The notes beneath the pieces were generated by a model, which searched no databases, had not been told where the DNA came from, and saw nothing but the letters and a program-made list of their open reading frames with translations. 64,000 bases of DNA from Streptomyces sp. NRRL S-350. Its GTDB lineage: Bacteria; Actinomycetota; Actinomycetes; Streptomycetales; Streptomycetaceae. Position 1 is the stretch's first letter; every line of letters begins with the position of its first letter. The DNA lies in contig NZ_JOHO01000009.1 in the NCBI RefSeq assembly GCF_000719705.1, positions 1 to 64,000 on the forward strand, in the 5' to 3' direction. Below are positions 7,561 through 16,188 of this stretch, in pieces. Made by a program: the position numbers and the translations under genes.

Positions 7561-9174
7561 TCAGTGCGCCGCTACGGGCTCCGGCGCGCTCTTCGGCTCG
7601 TCGTCGCCGCCGGCTTCGGCGCTGTAGTCGGACGGCTTGGTCTCGTCCGTGCCGTCGGGGGCCTTGACCGCCCGCAGCACCAGGGTGAGCGCCACCGCGA
7701 CGATCAGGTTCAGCGCGAAGGCGGTCAGGCCGATGTAGCCGATCTCGCCGATGCCGGGGATCTCGGCCGCGTTGCCGCCGAAGTGCTTGGTGGCCGGGCT
7801 GGCGATCCCGTACGCCTTCCAGGTGCCGTAGCCCATGCCGGCCGCCCAGCCGGCGAACAGCGCCCAGTGGTGGAACCAGCGGGTGAACAGGCCGCCGACG
7901 ATCGCCACGAAGGTCTGCAGGATCCACAGGCCGCCGAGCAGCTGGAGGTTGATCGCGGCCTGCTTGTCCATGCCCAGCACGAAGACCAGTGCGCCGACCT
8001 TCACCAGCAGCGAGACGATCTTGGCGACCCGGGTCTCGTCGGCGGGGGTGGCGGCGGGCTTGAACCACTCCTTGTAGACGTTGCGGGTGAACAGGTTGGC
8101 CGCGGCGATGGACATGATGGCGGCCGGCACCAGCGCGCCGATGCCGATCGCGGCGAAGGCCACGCCGGTGAACCAGTCCGGGAACATGTCCGCGAACAGC
8201 TGCGGCACCGAGAGCTGCGAGTTGTAGCCCTTGACGCCCTTGCCCACGCCCGCGGCGATCGCCATGAAGCCGAGCAGCGCCAGCAGGCCCAGCATCAGCG
8301 AGTACGCCGGCATGATCGCCATGTTGCGGCGCACGGTGTTGCGGGACTTGGAGGCCAGCACGCCGGTCACCGAGTGCGGGTACATGAACAGCGCCATCGC
8401 CGAGCCGAGCCCCAGCGTGGCGTACGTCCACTGCTTGTTGTCCGGCAGGGTCAGCGAGCCGGCCTTGGCCGCCTTGAAGTGGTCGGCGGCCGACTCGAAG
8501 ATGTGGCCGTAGCCGCCGAGCCGGATCGGGATGTAGATCACCGCGACGATGATCACGATGTAGACCAGGGCGTCCTTGACGAAGGCGATCAGCGCCGGGG
8601 CACGCAGGCCGGAGGAGTAGGTGTAGGCGGCCAGGACGCCGAAGGCGATGAACAGCGGCAGGTCCTTGACGAACCAGTTGGCGTTCTCGCCGCCGCCGAC
8701 GCCCAGCACGTCCAGGACGGCCTGGATGCCGACGAGCTGCAGGGCGATGTACGGCATGGTGGCCAGGATCCCCGTCAGCGCGACCACCAGCGACAGCGGC
8801 CGCGAGCCGTACCGGCCGCGCACGAAGTCGGCCGGGGTCACGTAGCCGTGCACCCGGGAGACGGACCAGAGCCGGGGCAGGAAGAGGAAGACCAGCGGGT
8901 AGGCGACGATCGTGTACGGCACCGCGAAGAAACCCGCCGCGCCGCTCGCGTACACCGCCGCCGGGACGGCGACGAAGGTGTACGCGGTGTAGAGGTCGCC
9001 GCCGAGCAGGAACCAGGTCACCCAGGTGCCGAAGCTGCGGCCGCCCAGGCCCCACTCGTCCAGGTGCGCCGCGTCGCCCGCGCGGCGCCAGCGCGAGGCG
9101 AGGAAGCCCATCGCGGTGACCAGGCCGAAGAAGAGGACGAAGACCACGAGGGCCGGCACGTTGACGTCCTTCAT
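7561..9174 (-). CDS. mctP: Sodium:solute symporter (MctP-like monocarboxylate uptake)
   Basis: 537-residue polytopic permease of the sodium-solute symporter (SSS) family with about 13 transmembrane segments. The N-terminal DEWGLGGRSFGTWVTWFLLGG and the following YTAYTFVAVP region are typical of the MctP/acetate-pyruvate permease branch, which imports short monocarboxylates with Na+ or H+. Its ATG overlaps the TGA of the DUF3311 gene by 4 bp, a pairing characteristic of this branch. The substrate is inferred from the family only. A strong hairpin follows. Confidence 0.85.
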   Translation of the reverse strand: MKDVNVPALVVFVLFFGLVTAMGFLASRWRRAGDAAHLDEWGLGGRSFGTWVTWFLLGGDLYTAYTFVAVPAAVYASGAAGFFAVPYTIVAYPLVFLFLPRLWSVSRVHGYVTPADFVRGRYGSRPLSLVVALTGILATMPYIALQLVGIQAVLDVLGVGGGENANWFVKDLPLFIAFGVLAAYTYSSGLRAPALIAFVKDALVYIVIIVAVIYIPIRLGGYGHIFESAADHFKAAKAGSLTLPDNKQWTYATLGLGSAMALFMYPHSVTGVLASKSRNTVRRNMAIMPAYSLMLGLLALLGFMAIAAGVGKGVKGYNSQLSVPQLFADMFPDWFTGVAFAAIGIGALVPAAIMSIAAANLFTRNVYKEWFKPAATPADETRVAKIVSLLVKVGALVFVLGMDKQAAINLQLLGGLWILQTFVAIVGGLFTRWFHHWALFAGWAAGMGYGTWKAYGIASPATKHFGGNAAEIPGIGEIGYIGLTAFALNLIVAVALTLVLRAVKAPDGTDETKPSDYSAEAGGDDEPKSAPEPVAAH

Positions 9175-9467
9175 CGCGCACCGCCCGTCCGGGCCGCCTT
9201 GCGGGCCTTCTCGTCCCGGGTGATCAACAGGTAGGCGGCGACGGTGAAGACCGCCGACACCGGCACCCAGAGCAGCTGGTACCAGTAGAAGAACGGCACC
9301 CCGGCCACGGCCGGGTCGCCCTTGTCGTAGGACGGCACCCACAGCATCGCGACGATCGGCACGAGCAGGGCGAGGCCGGCCAGCACCCGCTCGGGTGTCA
9401 CGGCCGGGACGGGTGCCCCGGCCGGTTCGGGCAGGTCATCGTCGAAGGCATCGGGATCAGACGGCAT
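9171..9467 (-). CDS. DUF3311 small membrane partner of the symporter
   Basis: 98 residues with two transmembrane helices (about 27-45 and 63-81) separated by a loop containing PFFYWYQLLWVP, the DUF3311 signature. Proteins like this are nearly always encoded directly upstream of an SSS permease, as here with a 4-bp ATGA overlap. It is presumably a small accessory subunit; no biochemical role is established that I can cite. Confidence 0.85.
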   Translation of the reverse strand: MPSDPDAFDDDLPEPAGAPVPAVTPERVLAGLALLVPIVAMLWVPSYDKGDPAVAGVPFFYWYQLLWVPVSAVFTVAAYLLITRDEKARKAARTGGAR

Positions 9468-9665
9468 TGCGGCTCCGCTCCGGAGGGTTCTCCCCGTCGG
9501 CGCCGCAGCCCGGGTGGCGTCACGCGCCCCGCGAGCCCGCCGAGCAGCACCATCGGTGATCGGCAGTCAGTACGGCTGCGCAATCTAGGGCATGGCGTGA
9601 TCCATGTCACCGGGATCGGCGCAACTTCCCGCCATCCGGACGCATCGGGGGCCGGGAAGGCGAAA

Positions 9666-9698
9666 GGCACCGGCGCGCGGGTCGTGCGCGCCGGTGCC
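9666..9698 (-). terminator. Hairpin after dasR
   Basis: 13-bp perfect stem (9666-9678 with 9686-9698) and a 7-nt loop, about 54 bp past the dasR stop. Confidence 0.6.
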
Positions 9699-9751
9699 CG
9701 GCTTGCCGTGGGGGAGTGCTGCTACGGCGGCTGCTGCCTGCTGGGTCGCGG

Positions 9752-10543
9752 CTACTCCGGACGCTTCAGGCGGGTGATGAACTTGTAGCGGTCGCCCCGG
9801 TAGATGGAGCGGACCCACTCGACCGGGTCGCCGTCGGCGTCGAAGGAGTGCCGGGACAGCTGCAGCATCGGCAGGCCGAGGTCGGAGCCGAGCAGCCCGG
9901 CCTCGCGCGGGTCGGCCAGGGTGGTCTCGATGGTCTCCTCGGCCTCGGCCACGGTGACCCCGTACACCTCGCGCAGCGCCGCGTACAGCGAGTTGTGCTT
10001 GGCCAGGTTGCGGCGCAGGGCGGGGAAGCGCTTGGCGGACAGGTGCGCGACCTCGATCGCCATCGGGTCGCCGTTGGCCAGGCGCAGCCGTTCGATCCGC
10101 AGCACGCGGCCGCCCGGCTTGATGTCGAGCAGGGGGGCGAGCCGGTCGTCGGCGGTGATGTAGCCGATCTCGATCAGCCGGGAGGCGGGCTCCAGGCCCT
10201 GGGCCCGCATGTCCTCCGTGTAGGAGGTGAGTTGCAGGGCCTGGGCGACCTTGGGCTTGGCGACGAAGGTGCCCTTGCCCTGGATGCGTTCCAGCCGGCC
10301 CTCGACGACCAGCTCCTGCAGGGCCTGGCGGACGGTGGTGCGCGAGGTGTCGAACTGGGCGGCCAGCGCGCGCTCGGGCGGCACGGGGGTGCCGGCGGGC
10401 TGGGTCTCGGTGAGCTGCAGCAGGTGGCGCTTGAGGCCGTAGTACTTGGGGACGCGGGCGGTCGGGTCGGCGCCGGTCTGCGTCGGGAGGTTCTTCACCT
10501 CGGGGTCGTCGGCCTGGGCGGTGGTTCCCCCGTCGCTGCTCAT
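9752..10543 (-). CDS. dasR: GntR/HutC-family amino-sugar repressor DasR
   Basis: 263 residues: an N-terminal GntR winged helix (about 33-100; [19 protein letters not shown]) and a C-terminal UTRA ligand domain (about 115-258). The blocks [31 protein letters not shown] and [18 protein letters not shown] match streptomycete DasR almost word for word. DasR represses chitin/GlcNAc uptake genes and, by known biology, development and antibiotic genes; phosphorylated glucosamine derivatives release it. It is divergent from dasA, and its operators lie in the shared region and further along the cluster. The first 28 residues are variable. Confidence 0.95.
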   Translation of the reverse strand: MSSDGGTTAQADDPEVKNLPTQTGADPTARVPKYYGLKRHLLQLTETQPAGTPVPPERALAAQFDTSRTTVRQALQELVVEGRLERIQGKGTFVAKPKVAQALQLTSYTEDMRAQGLEPASRLIEIGYITADDRLAPLLDIKPGGRVLRIERLRLANGDPMAIEVAHLSAKRFPALRRNLAKHNSLYAALREVYGVTVAEAEETIETTLADPREAGLLGSDLGLPMLQLSRHSFDADGDPVEWVRSIYRGDRYKFITRLKRPE

Positions 10544-10716
10544 CGGACCTGTTCTCCCGCTTCTCGCAAGGCCTTCACAGGCCCCGCCACATCGTTAACG
10601 GGTCACATCGTTGCATGTATGGCTACGGAACGAATACCTCATCACGCGATGAACGATGTGCGGTGTCGGCTTGATAACGGGTGGTCGAGATCGGTCGGAC
10701 AGCCGTTGACAGGCCC

Positions 10717-10732
10717 ATTGGTCTAGGCCAAG
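10717..10732 (+). promoter_or_regulatory. DasR operator (dre) 1 of dasA
   Basis: ATTGGTCTAGGCCAAG, close to the published dre consensus ACTGGTCTAGACCACT, beginning 5 nt after a TTGACA -35 box. Binding here would block RNA polymerase. Confidence 0.88.
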
Positions 10733-10741
10733 CTCCAGGCA

Positions 10742-10757
10742 TCTGGTCTACACCACT
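10742..10757 (+). promoter_or_regulatory. DasR operator (dre) 2 of dasA
   Basis: TCTGGTCTACACCACT, a second dre 25 bp (centre to centre) downstream of the first, so the two lie on roughly the same helix face modulo half a turn. Confidence 0.85.
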
Positions 10758-10880
10758 AGGCCGGATCCTACGAATCCCCCCACCCGTTCGAAGGGGTCCG
10801 CGGCACCGTTCCCCCCGCTTTGTGTGGGTCTGCCGCCACCGCCCGACGGGGGTAATCCAGGCATCCCTCAGGAGGATGGC

Positions 10881-12170
10881 GTGAAGCGTCAGCTCATCGC
10901 GGCGGTCGGCGTCGCAGCAATGGTCGTCGGCCTGGCGGCCTGTGGCTCGGACGGCAAGAAGAGCGACGGCGACTCGAAGTCGTCGTCCGCCTCGGCGGCC
11001 GACAAGTACAAGGGCAAGACGCTGAAGGTGTGGACCATGACCGGCTCCGCCCCGAAGGGCTGGACCGACGCGGTCAAGACCGAGTTCGAGACCACCTACC
11101 CGGGCTCGAAGGTCGACTTCCAGGCCCAGGAGTGGACCGACATCGGCCCCAAGGTCACCGCCGCCCTGTCCGAGGGCTCGGTCGACGTCCTGGAGGTCGG
11201 CAACACCCAGACCGCGGGCTACGCGGCCTCGGGCGGCCTGCTCGACATCACCAAGGACAAGTCCGCGCTGGGCGGCGACAACTGGGCCGCCAACCAGAAC
11301 GAGGCCGCGATCCTGGACGGCAAGCAGTACGCCGCCCCGTGGTTCGTGACCAACCGCGTCGTCGCCTACAACAAGGACCTGTGGGCCAAGGCCGGTCTGA
11401 CCGACGCGCCGAAGACCCTGGACGAGTTCTACGCCGACCTGGAGAAGCTGAAGGCCGTCCCGGGCGTCGCCGACCCGATCTACATGCCCGGCCAGGAGTG
11501 GTACGTCTACTTCGGCCTGCTGACCAGCGAGGGCGGCAAGATCGCCAAGAAGGACGGCGACAAGTGGGTCGGCGGCCTGTCCTCACCCGAGGCGCAGAAG
11601 GCCTTCGAGACCTACAAGAAGCTGCAGGGCTACTCGGTCACCGGTCCGAAGGACAAGGACGAGGCCACCCCGCAGCAGAAGGACGTCTTCGGCGCGGGCA
11701 ACGTCGGCACCATGATCGGCCTCGGCTGGGAGCTGCCGAAGGAGGAGGTCCTGCCGGCCGCCAAGATCGGCTTCTTCCCGCTCCCCGGCAAGACGGCCGA
11801 CAAGCCCTCCGGCGTGTTCCTCGGCGGCTCGAACCTGGCGATCGCCTCCCAGAGCAAGAACACCGACATGGCGAAGGACTTCCTGAAGATCGCCCTCAAC
11901 GACAAGAACGAGGGCGCGGTCGCCGCCGCCGGCAGCATCCCGAACAAGGCCTCGCTCAACGGCCAGATCACCGGTGACTTCGCCAAGGCCGCCCAGACGG
12001 CCGCCGCGGTCGGCGCGATCACCCCGAACACCCCCAACTGGGCCAGCGTCGAGGACAAGCCGAACCCGATCAAGGACTTCCTGACCGCCGCCCTCCAGGG
12101 TGGCGACTACGCCGCCACGGCCAAGAAGTACGACGACGAGATCGCGAAGCGCCTCAACCAGAAGCAGTGA
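10881..12170 (+). CDS. dasA: Chitobiose ABC transporter substrate-binding lipoprotein DasA
   Basis: 429-residue family-1 extracellular solute-binding protein. It starts with a lipoprotein signal ending in VVGLAACGSDG (lipobox LAAC), followed by a Ser/Lys-rich linker. The context next to dasR and ahead of dasBCD identifies it as DasA, which captures N,N'-diacetylchitobiose. GTG at 10881 is preceded by AGGAGG at 5-nt spacing; the ATG at 10876 is out of frame. A paralogue (dasA2) lies at 16189. Expression should be repressed by DasR through the two dre sites. Confidence 0.92.
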   Translation: MKRQLIAAVGVAAMVVGLAACGSDGKKSDGDSKSSSASAADKYKGKTLKVWTMTGSAPKGWTDAVKTEFETTYPGSKVDFQAQEWTDIGPKVTAALSEGSVDVLEVGNTQTAGYAASGGLLDITKDKSALGGDNWAANQNEAAILDGKQYAAPWFVTNRVVAYNKDLWAKAGLTDAPKTLDEFYADLEKLKAVPGVADPIYMPGQEWYVYFGLLTSEGGKIAKKDGDKWVGGLSSPEAQKAFETYKKLQGYSVTGPKDKDEATPQQKDVFGAGNVGTMIGLGWELPKEEVLPAAKIGFFPLPGKTADKPSGVFLGGSNLAIASQSKNTDMAKDFLKIALNDKNEGAVAAAGSIPNKASLNGQITGDFAKAAQTAAAVGAITPNTPNWASVEDKPNPIKDFLTAALQGGDYAATAKKYDDEIAKRLNQKQ

Positions 12171-12332
12171 GCACAGGGGCCCGTCCCGGCCTCCCCCCGC
12201 TCGCGGGGCCGCCCTCCGGGGCGGACGACGGGAGCCCGGGACAGGCCCCAGCGGCGTCGCTCACCGGCCCCCGGCGGGGGCCGGCGGGCGGCGCCTGTCC
12301 GTCGTGGCCAGGGTTGTGAGGAAGTGAGAACG

Positions 12333-13361
12333 ATGGCTGTGCATTCGGAGCGGGTGCAGACGCAGTCCCCGGATCCAGGGGCGGCCGTTGCGGCCGGTAT
12401 CGAGAGGGGCGCCGTGGGCGGCGGCTCCGAGGGCGCCGTGCCGCACGGCGCCAGACCCGCGGGCGGTCCCGGCCTGGGCTCCCGCCTCGCCCCGTACCTG
12501 CTGCTGCTGCCGGCCACCGTGGCGACCCTCGCCCTGCTGGGCTGGCCGCTGCTCAAGACGGTGCTGCTGTCGTTCCAGAACCTCAACCGGCGCCAGCTGG
12601 TCATGCACATCACCGAGTGGAACGGCTTCGACAACTACAAGGAGCAGCTGACCGACCCGGACTTCTGGGCGGTCACCGGGCGCACCGTCGCCTTCACCGC
12701 GATCAACGTGGTGATCATCATGGTCGGCGGCACCCTCGTCGGCCTGCTCCTGAACCACCTGGGCAAGAAGATGCGCCTGGTGCTGCAGATCGGGCTGCTG
12801 ATGGCCTGGGCCATGCCGGTCGTCGCCGCGACCACGGTCTACACCTGGCTGTTCGACTCGCAGTGGGGCGTCGTCAACTGGCTGCTGGACCAGCTGGGCT
12901 GGCACTCGATGGCCGACTACAACTGGCTGAGCGACGAGTACACGACGTTCTTCGTCATCATCCTGCTGATCGTCTGGATGTCGATCCCGTTCGTGGCGTT
13001 CAACATGTACGCCGGCCTGACCACCATCCCCAAGGAGCTCTACGAGGCCGCCCGGATGGACGGCGCGGGCTCGCTCAAGATCTTCAGCTCGGTGATCTTC
13101 CCCAACCTGAAGCCGTTCTTCCTGGCCACGACCTTCCTCGAAGTCATCTGGGTGTTCAAGTCGTTCACCCAGGTCTACGCGGTCAACGCCGGCGGCCCCG
13201 AGAAGCTGACCCGGACCCTGCCGGTGCACGCCTTCCTGGAGGGCTCCTCCGGCCAGCACTACGGCGTCGGCTCCGCGATCGCCGTGCTCACCATCCTGAT
13301 GCTGGGCGCACTGATGGCGTACTACTTCCGCATCATGATCAAGCAGGAGGACGAGCTGTGA
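12333..13361 (+). CDS. dasB: Chitobiose ABC transporter permease DasB
   Basis: 342-residue inner-membrane permease of the MalF type with six transmembrane helices after a cytoplasmic Gly/Ala-rich N-terminus of about 50 residues. The EAA loop for ATPase contact is YEAARMDGAGSLKIF. ATG at 12333 is preferred to the GTG at 12324 because GAGG (12318-12321) is better spaced from it. Its TGA overlaps the dasC GTG. No ATPase gene lies in the cluster; in streptomycetes the shared ATPase MsiK is known to energise DasABC. Confidence 0.92.
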   Translation: MAVHSERVQTQSPDPGAAVAAGIERGAVGGGSEGAVPHGARPAGGPGLGSRLAPYLLLLPATVATLALLGWPLLKTVLLSFQNLNRRQLVMHITEWNGFDNYKEQLTDPDFWAVTGRTVAFTAINVVIIMVGGTLVGLLLNHLGKKMRLVLQIGLLMAWAMPVVAATTVYTWLFDSQWGVVNWLLDQLGWHSMADYNWLSDEYTTFFVIILLIVWMSIPFVAFNMYAGLTTIPKELYEAARMDGAGSLKIFSSVIFPNLKPFFLATTFLEVIWVFKSFTQVYAVNAGGPEKLTRTLPVHAFLEGSSGQHYGVGSAIAVLTILMLGALMAYYFRIMIKQEDEL

Positions 13362-14185
13362 GGCGCTCTCTCTTCGGACGTACCTGGCCGAACGTGATCG
13401 CGGTCGTCCTCTTCGTCTTCTTCGTCTTCCCGGTCTACTGGATGTTCGCGACGTCCTTCAAGCAGGACCAGGACATCATCAGCAAGACGCCGGTCTTCAT
13501 CCCGCTGGACGGGACCTTCGACCACTTCGTCACCGCGGTCCACGCGCCGAACTTCTGGACGTACGTCACCAACAGCGTCACCGTCACCGTCGGCGCGGTG
13601 CTGCTCTCGCTGGTCATCGCGACCCTGGCGTCCTTCGCCATCGCCCGGATGAGGTTCCGCGGCCGCAAGGCCTTCGTCCTGGTCATCATGATGGCGCAGA
13701 TGGCGCCGTGGGAGGTCATGACCATCGCGGTCTACATGATCTCCCGCGACAACGACCTGCTGAACAGCCTGGTCCCGCTGACGCTCTTCTACATGATGAT
13801 GGTCCTGCCCTTCACCATCTGGACGCTGCGCAGCTTCATCGCCGCCGTGCCGAAGGAGCTGGAGGAGTCGGCCATGGTGGACGGCTGCACCCGCACCCAG
13901 GCCTTCGTCCGGGTGATCTTCCCGCTGCTCGCCCCGGGCCTGATGTCGACCTCGCTGTTCGGCTTCATCACGGCGTGGAACGAGTTCCCGCTCGTCCTGA
14001 TCCTCAACAAGGACGAGGGCAAGACCCTCCCGCTGTGGCTGTCGTCCTTCAAGACCGCCTTCGGCAACGACTGGGGCGCCACGATGGCCGCGTCCACGAT
14101 GTTCGCCGTCCCCGTGCTGATCCTGTTCATCTTCCTGCAGCGCAAGGCGGTCGGCGGTCTGACCGACGGCGCCGTGAAGGGCTGA
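13358..14185 (+). CDS. dasC: Chitobiose ABC transporter permease DasC
   Basis: 275-residue MalG-type permease with six transmembrane helices; the EAA loop is ELEESAMVDGCTRTQAF. The GTG start overlaps the dasB stop (GTGA, 13358-13361) and AGGAGG lies 8 nt upstream inside dasB, giving tight translational coupling. It pairs with DasB to form the channel for diacetylchitobiose. Confidence 0.92.
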   Translation: MRRSLFGRTWPNVIAVVLFVFFVFPVYWMFATSFKQDQDIISKTPVFIPLDGTFDHFVTAVHAPNFWTYVTNSVTVTVGAVLLSLVIATLASFAIARMRFRGRKAFVLVIMMAQMAPWEVMTIAVYMISRDNDLLNSLVPLTLFYMMMVLPFTIWTLRSFIAAVPKELEESAMVDGCTRTQAFVRVIFPLLAPGLMSTSLFGFITAWNEFPLVLILNKDEGKTLPLWLSSFKTAFGNDWGATMAASTMFAVPVLILFIFLQRKAVGGLTDGAVKG

Positions 14186-14191
14186 GTCACC

Positions 14192-15745
14192 GTGAGCATC
14201 CTCGTACCCACCGCCCCGGCCAGCGACCAGCTGCACCGCGACGCCCTGACCGTCCTGCAGCCCGGCTTCGTCGGCACCGAGCCGCCGCAGTGGCTGCTGC
14301 GCCACCTCGCGGCCGGGCTCGGCTCCGTCGCGCTGTTCGACCGCAACGTGGTCGACCTCGACCAGCTCGGGGCACTCACCCGGGCGCTGCGCGCCGAGAA
14401 CCCCGACCTGCTGATCGCCATCGACGAGGAGAGCGGCGACGTCACCCGGCTGGAGGCGGGCTCCGGCTCGTCCTGGCCCGGCAACCTCGCCCTCGGCGCG
14501 ATCGACGACCCGGCGCTGACCCGGGACGTCGCCCGCGAGCTGGGCCGGGCGCTGGCCGCGGCCGGCGTCAACTACAACTGGGCGCCCACCGCGGACGTCA
14601 ACTCCAACCCGCGCAACCCGGTCATCGGGGTCCGCTCCTTCGGCGCCGACCCCGAGCTCTGCGCCCGGCACACCGCCGCCTGGGTCGAGGGCCTGCAGTC
14701 GGCCGGCGTGGCCGCCTGCTCCAAGCACTTCCCCGGCCACGGCGACACCGCGGTCGACTCGCACCACGGCCTGCCGGTCATCGACGTCGACCTGGACGTG
14801 CTGCGGGCCCGCGACCTGGTCCCGTTCCAGGCGGCGATCGCGGCCGGCACCAAGGCCGTGATGACCGCCCACATCATGATCCCGGCGCTGGACCCGAAGC
14901 TGCCGGCCACCCTGAGCCCCACCGTGCTGCGCGACCTGCTGCGCGCCGCCCCGGCCGACGGCGGCCTCGGCTACCAGGGCCTGATCGTCAGCGACGCGAT
15001 CGAGATGGGCGCCATCGCCGACACCTTCGGGATGGGCGAGGGCACCGTGCTGGCCCTGGCGGCCGGCGCGGACGCGATCTGCGTCGGTGGCGGCCTGGCC
15101 GACGAGGAGACCGTGCTGATGCTGCGCGACGCCATCGTCGCGGGCGTGCGGGCCGGCGGGCTCGACGAGGAGCGGCTGGCGGACGCCGCCGCGCGGGTCC
15201 GGGCGCTGGGCAGCTGGGGCCGGATCTCGGCCCAGGGCGAGCGCCCGGAGCCGGATCTCGCGGTGGGCCTGCGGGCCGCGCGCCGGGCCCTGAGGGTGGT
15301 CCGGGCGCCGGGCCGGGTGACACCCCCGGTGAGCGAGCGCCCGTACGTGGCCTCGTTCTCGGACGAGCCGAACATCGCCGTCGGCGACGTCACCCCGTGG
15401 GGCGTGGCCGGCATGCTGGCCGACCGGTTCCCCGGCACCCGCACCCGCGAGGTGTCGGCGGCGGAGGCGGCTCCGGAGCTGCTGGACGCCCTGGTCGGCG
15501 GGCTGGTGGCCGAGGCCGAGGGCCGGCGCCTGGTGCTGGTCGTCCGCGACGCGCACCGGTACGCGTGGATGTCCGCCGTGCTGAACCGCCTGGTGGCGGC
15601 CCGGCCGGACGCGGCTGTGGTCGAGATGGGGCTGCCCCAGTCCGAACCGGTCGGCGCGCTCCACATCGCCACCCACGGGGCCGCCCGGGTTTGCGGGCTG
15701 GCGGCCGTGGAGGTGCTCACCGGGCAGCCGGGAGCGATCGGCTGA
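14192..15745 (+). CDS. dasD: GH3 beta-N-acetylglucosaminidase DasD
   Basis: 517 residues without a signal peptide, so cytoplasmic. The family-3 signature KHFPGHGDTAVDSHHGLP carries the His/Asp pair of the NagZ/NagA branch, and the likely nucleophile is the Asp in LIVSDAIEMGAI. It should split imported chitobiose into GlcNAc. It begins with a GTG 6 bp after dasC and completes the dasABCD operon; a 17-bp hairpin follows. Its last 20 residues (RVCGLAAVEVLTGQP at 15686-15730) recur as a stub at 17648-17692. Confidence 0.9.
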   Translation: MSILVPTAPASDQLHRDALTVLQPGFVGTEPPQWLLRHLAAGLGSVALFDRNVVDLDQLGALTRALRAENPDLLIAIDEESGDVTRLEAGSGSSWPGNLALGAIDDPALTRDVARELGRALAAAGVNYNWAPTADVNSNPRNPVIGVRSFGADPELCARHTAAWVEGLQSAGVAACSKHFPGHGDTAVDSHHGLPVIDVDLDVLRARDLVPFQAAIAAGTKAVMTAHIMIPALDPKLPATLSPTVLRDLLRAAPADGGLGYQGLIVSDAIEMGAIADTFGMGEGTVLALAAGADAICVGGGLADEETVLMLRDAIVAGVRAGGLDEERLADAAARVRALGSWGRISAQGERPEPDLAVGLRAARRALRVVRAPGRVTPPVSERPYVASFSDEPNIAVGDVTPWGVAGMLADRFPGTRTREVSAAEAAPELLDALVGGLVAEAEGRRLVLVVRDAHRYAWMSAVLNRLVAARPDAAVVEMGLPQSEPVGALHIATHGAARVCGLAAVEVLTGQPGAIG

Positions 15746-15802
15746 ACCGACCGGCCGAACCGACCGGCCGTCGTCACCGGCCGTGTCCGGAAGGCGTCGG
15801 CC

Positions 15803-15841
15803 GACGGGCCCGCCATGCGCACGTCGCATGGCGGGCCCGTC
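15803..15841 (+). terminator. Terminator of dasABCD
   Basis: 17-bp perfect stem (15803-15819 with 15825-15841), 5-nt loop, followed by CGGTTTT. Confidence 0.8.
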
Positions 15842-16023
15842 CGGTTTTCCCGCCTCTCCACCTGCGTCGACCTGCGGGTCCGTCACGTGACCGGGCTCCC
15901 TCAGGTGCGCCTTGGGTCCGGCTCCGGTCCCACTGACGGTGACGGCGCGGCGACTGATCGCCACGCGGTACAACGGCTCTGCAACGGCCTTGCGAGCAGG
16001 GCCTTTCGGCCGTTGACACCCTC

Positions 16024-16039
16024 ATTGGTCTAGGCCAGA
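16024..16039 (+). promoter_or_regulatory. DasR operator (dre) of dasA2
   Basis: ATTGGTCTAGGCCAGA, differing from dre 1 of dasA only at the right edge, and at the identical 5-nt distance from a TTGACA box (16013-16018). Confidence 0.88.
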
Positions 16040-16188
16040 GTCCAGTCATCCGGTTCGAGCGTCGACCTCGCCGGATGCGGTATCGGCCCACCCCGAAGCT
16101 CTTCGCCGCCCCCTGTCCGGACTCTCCGCGGCGGGCGCCAATCACGCTGCCGGCGGGCATCACGGCTCTAGCACCCTCGGAGGACGGC

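Larger units (their letters stand above)
10544..10880. other. dasR-dasA divergent control region
   Basis: 337 bp without a gene. It holds a TTGACA box at 10706-10711 followed by two DasR operators, then a leader of about 120 nt ending in AGGAGG (10870-10875) five bases before the dasA GTG. The dasR-proximal part (10545-10690) is relatively AT-rich and must contain the dasR promoter; I cannot place its boxes with confidence. Confidence 0.7.
15746..16188. other. Intergenic region between dasD and dasA2
   Basis: 443 bp holding the dasABCD terminator, then a copy-like das promoter (TTGACA at 16013-16018, 5-nt gap, dre at 16024) and an untranslated leader of about 140 nt. The leader end (CCTCGGAGGACGGCGTGAAG) closely parallels the dasA ribosome-binding region. 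Confidence 0.7.
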
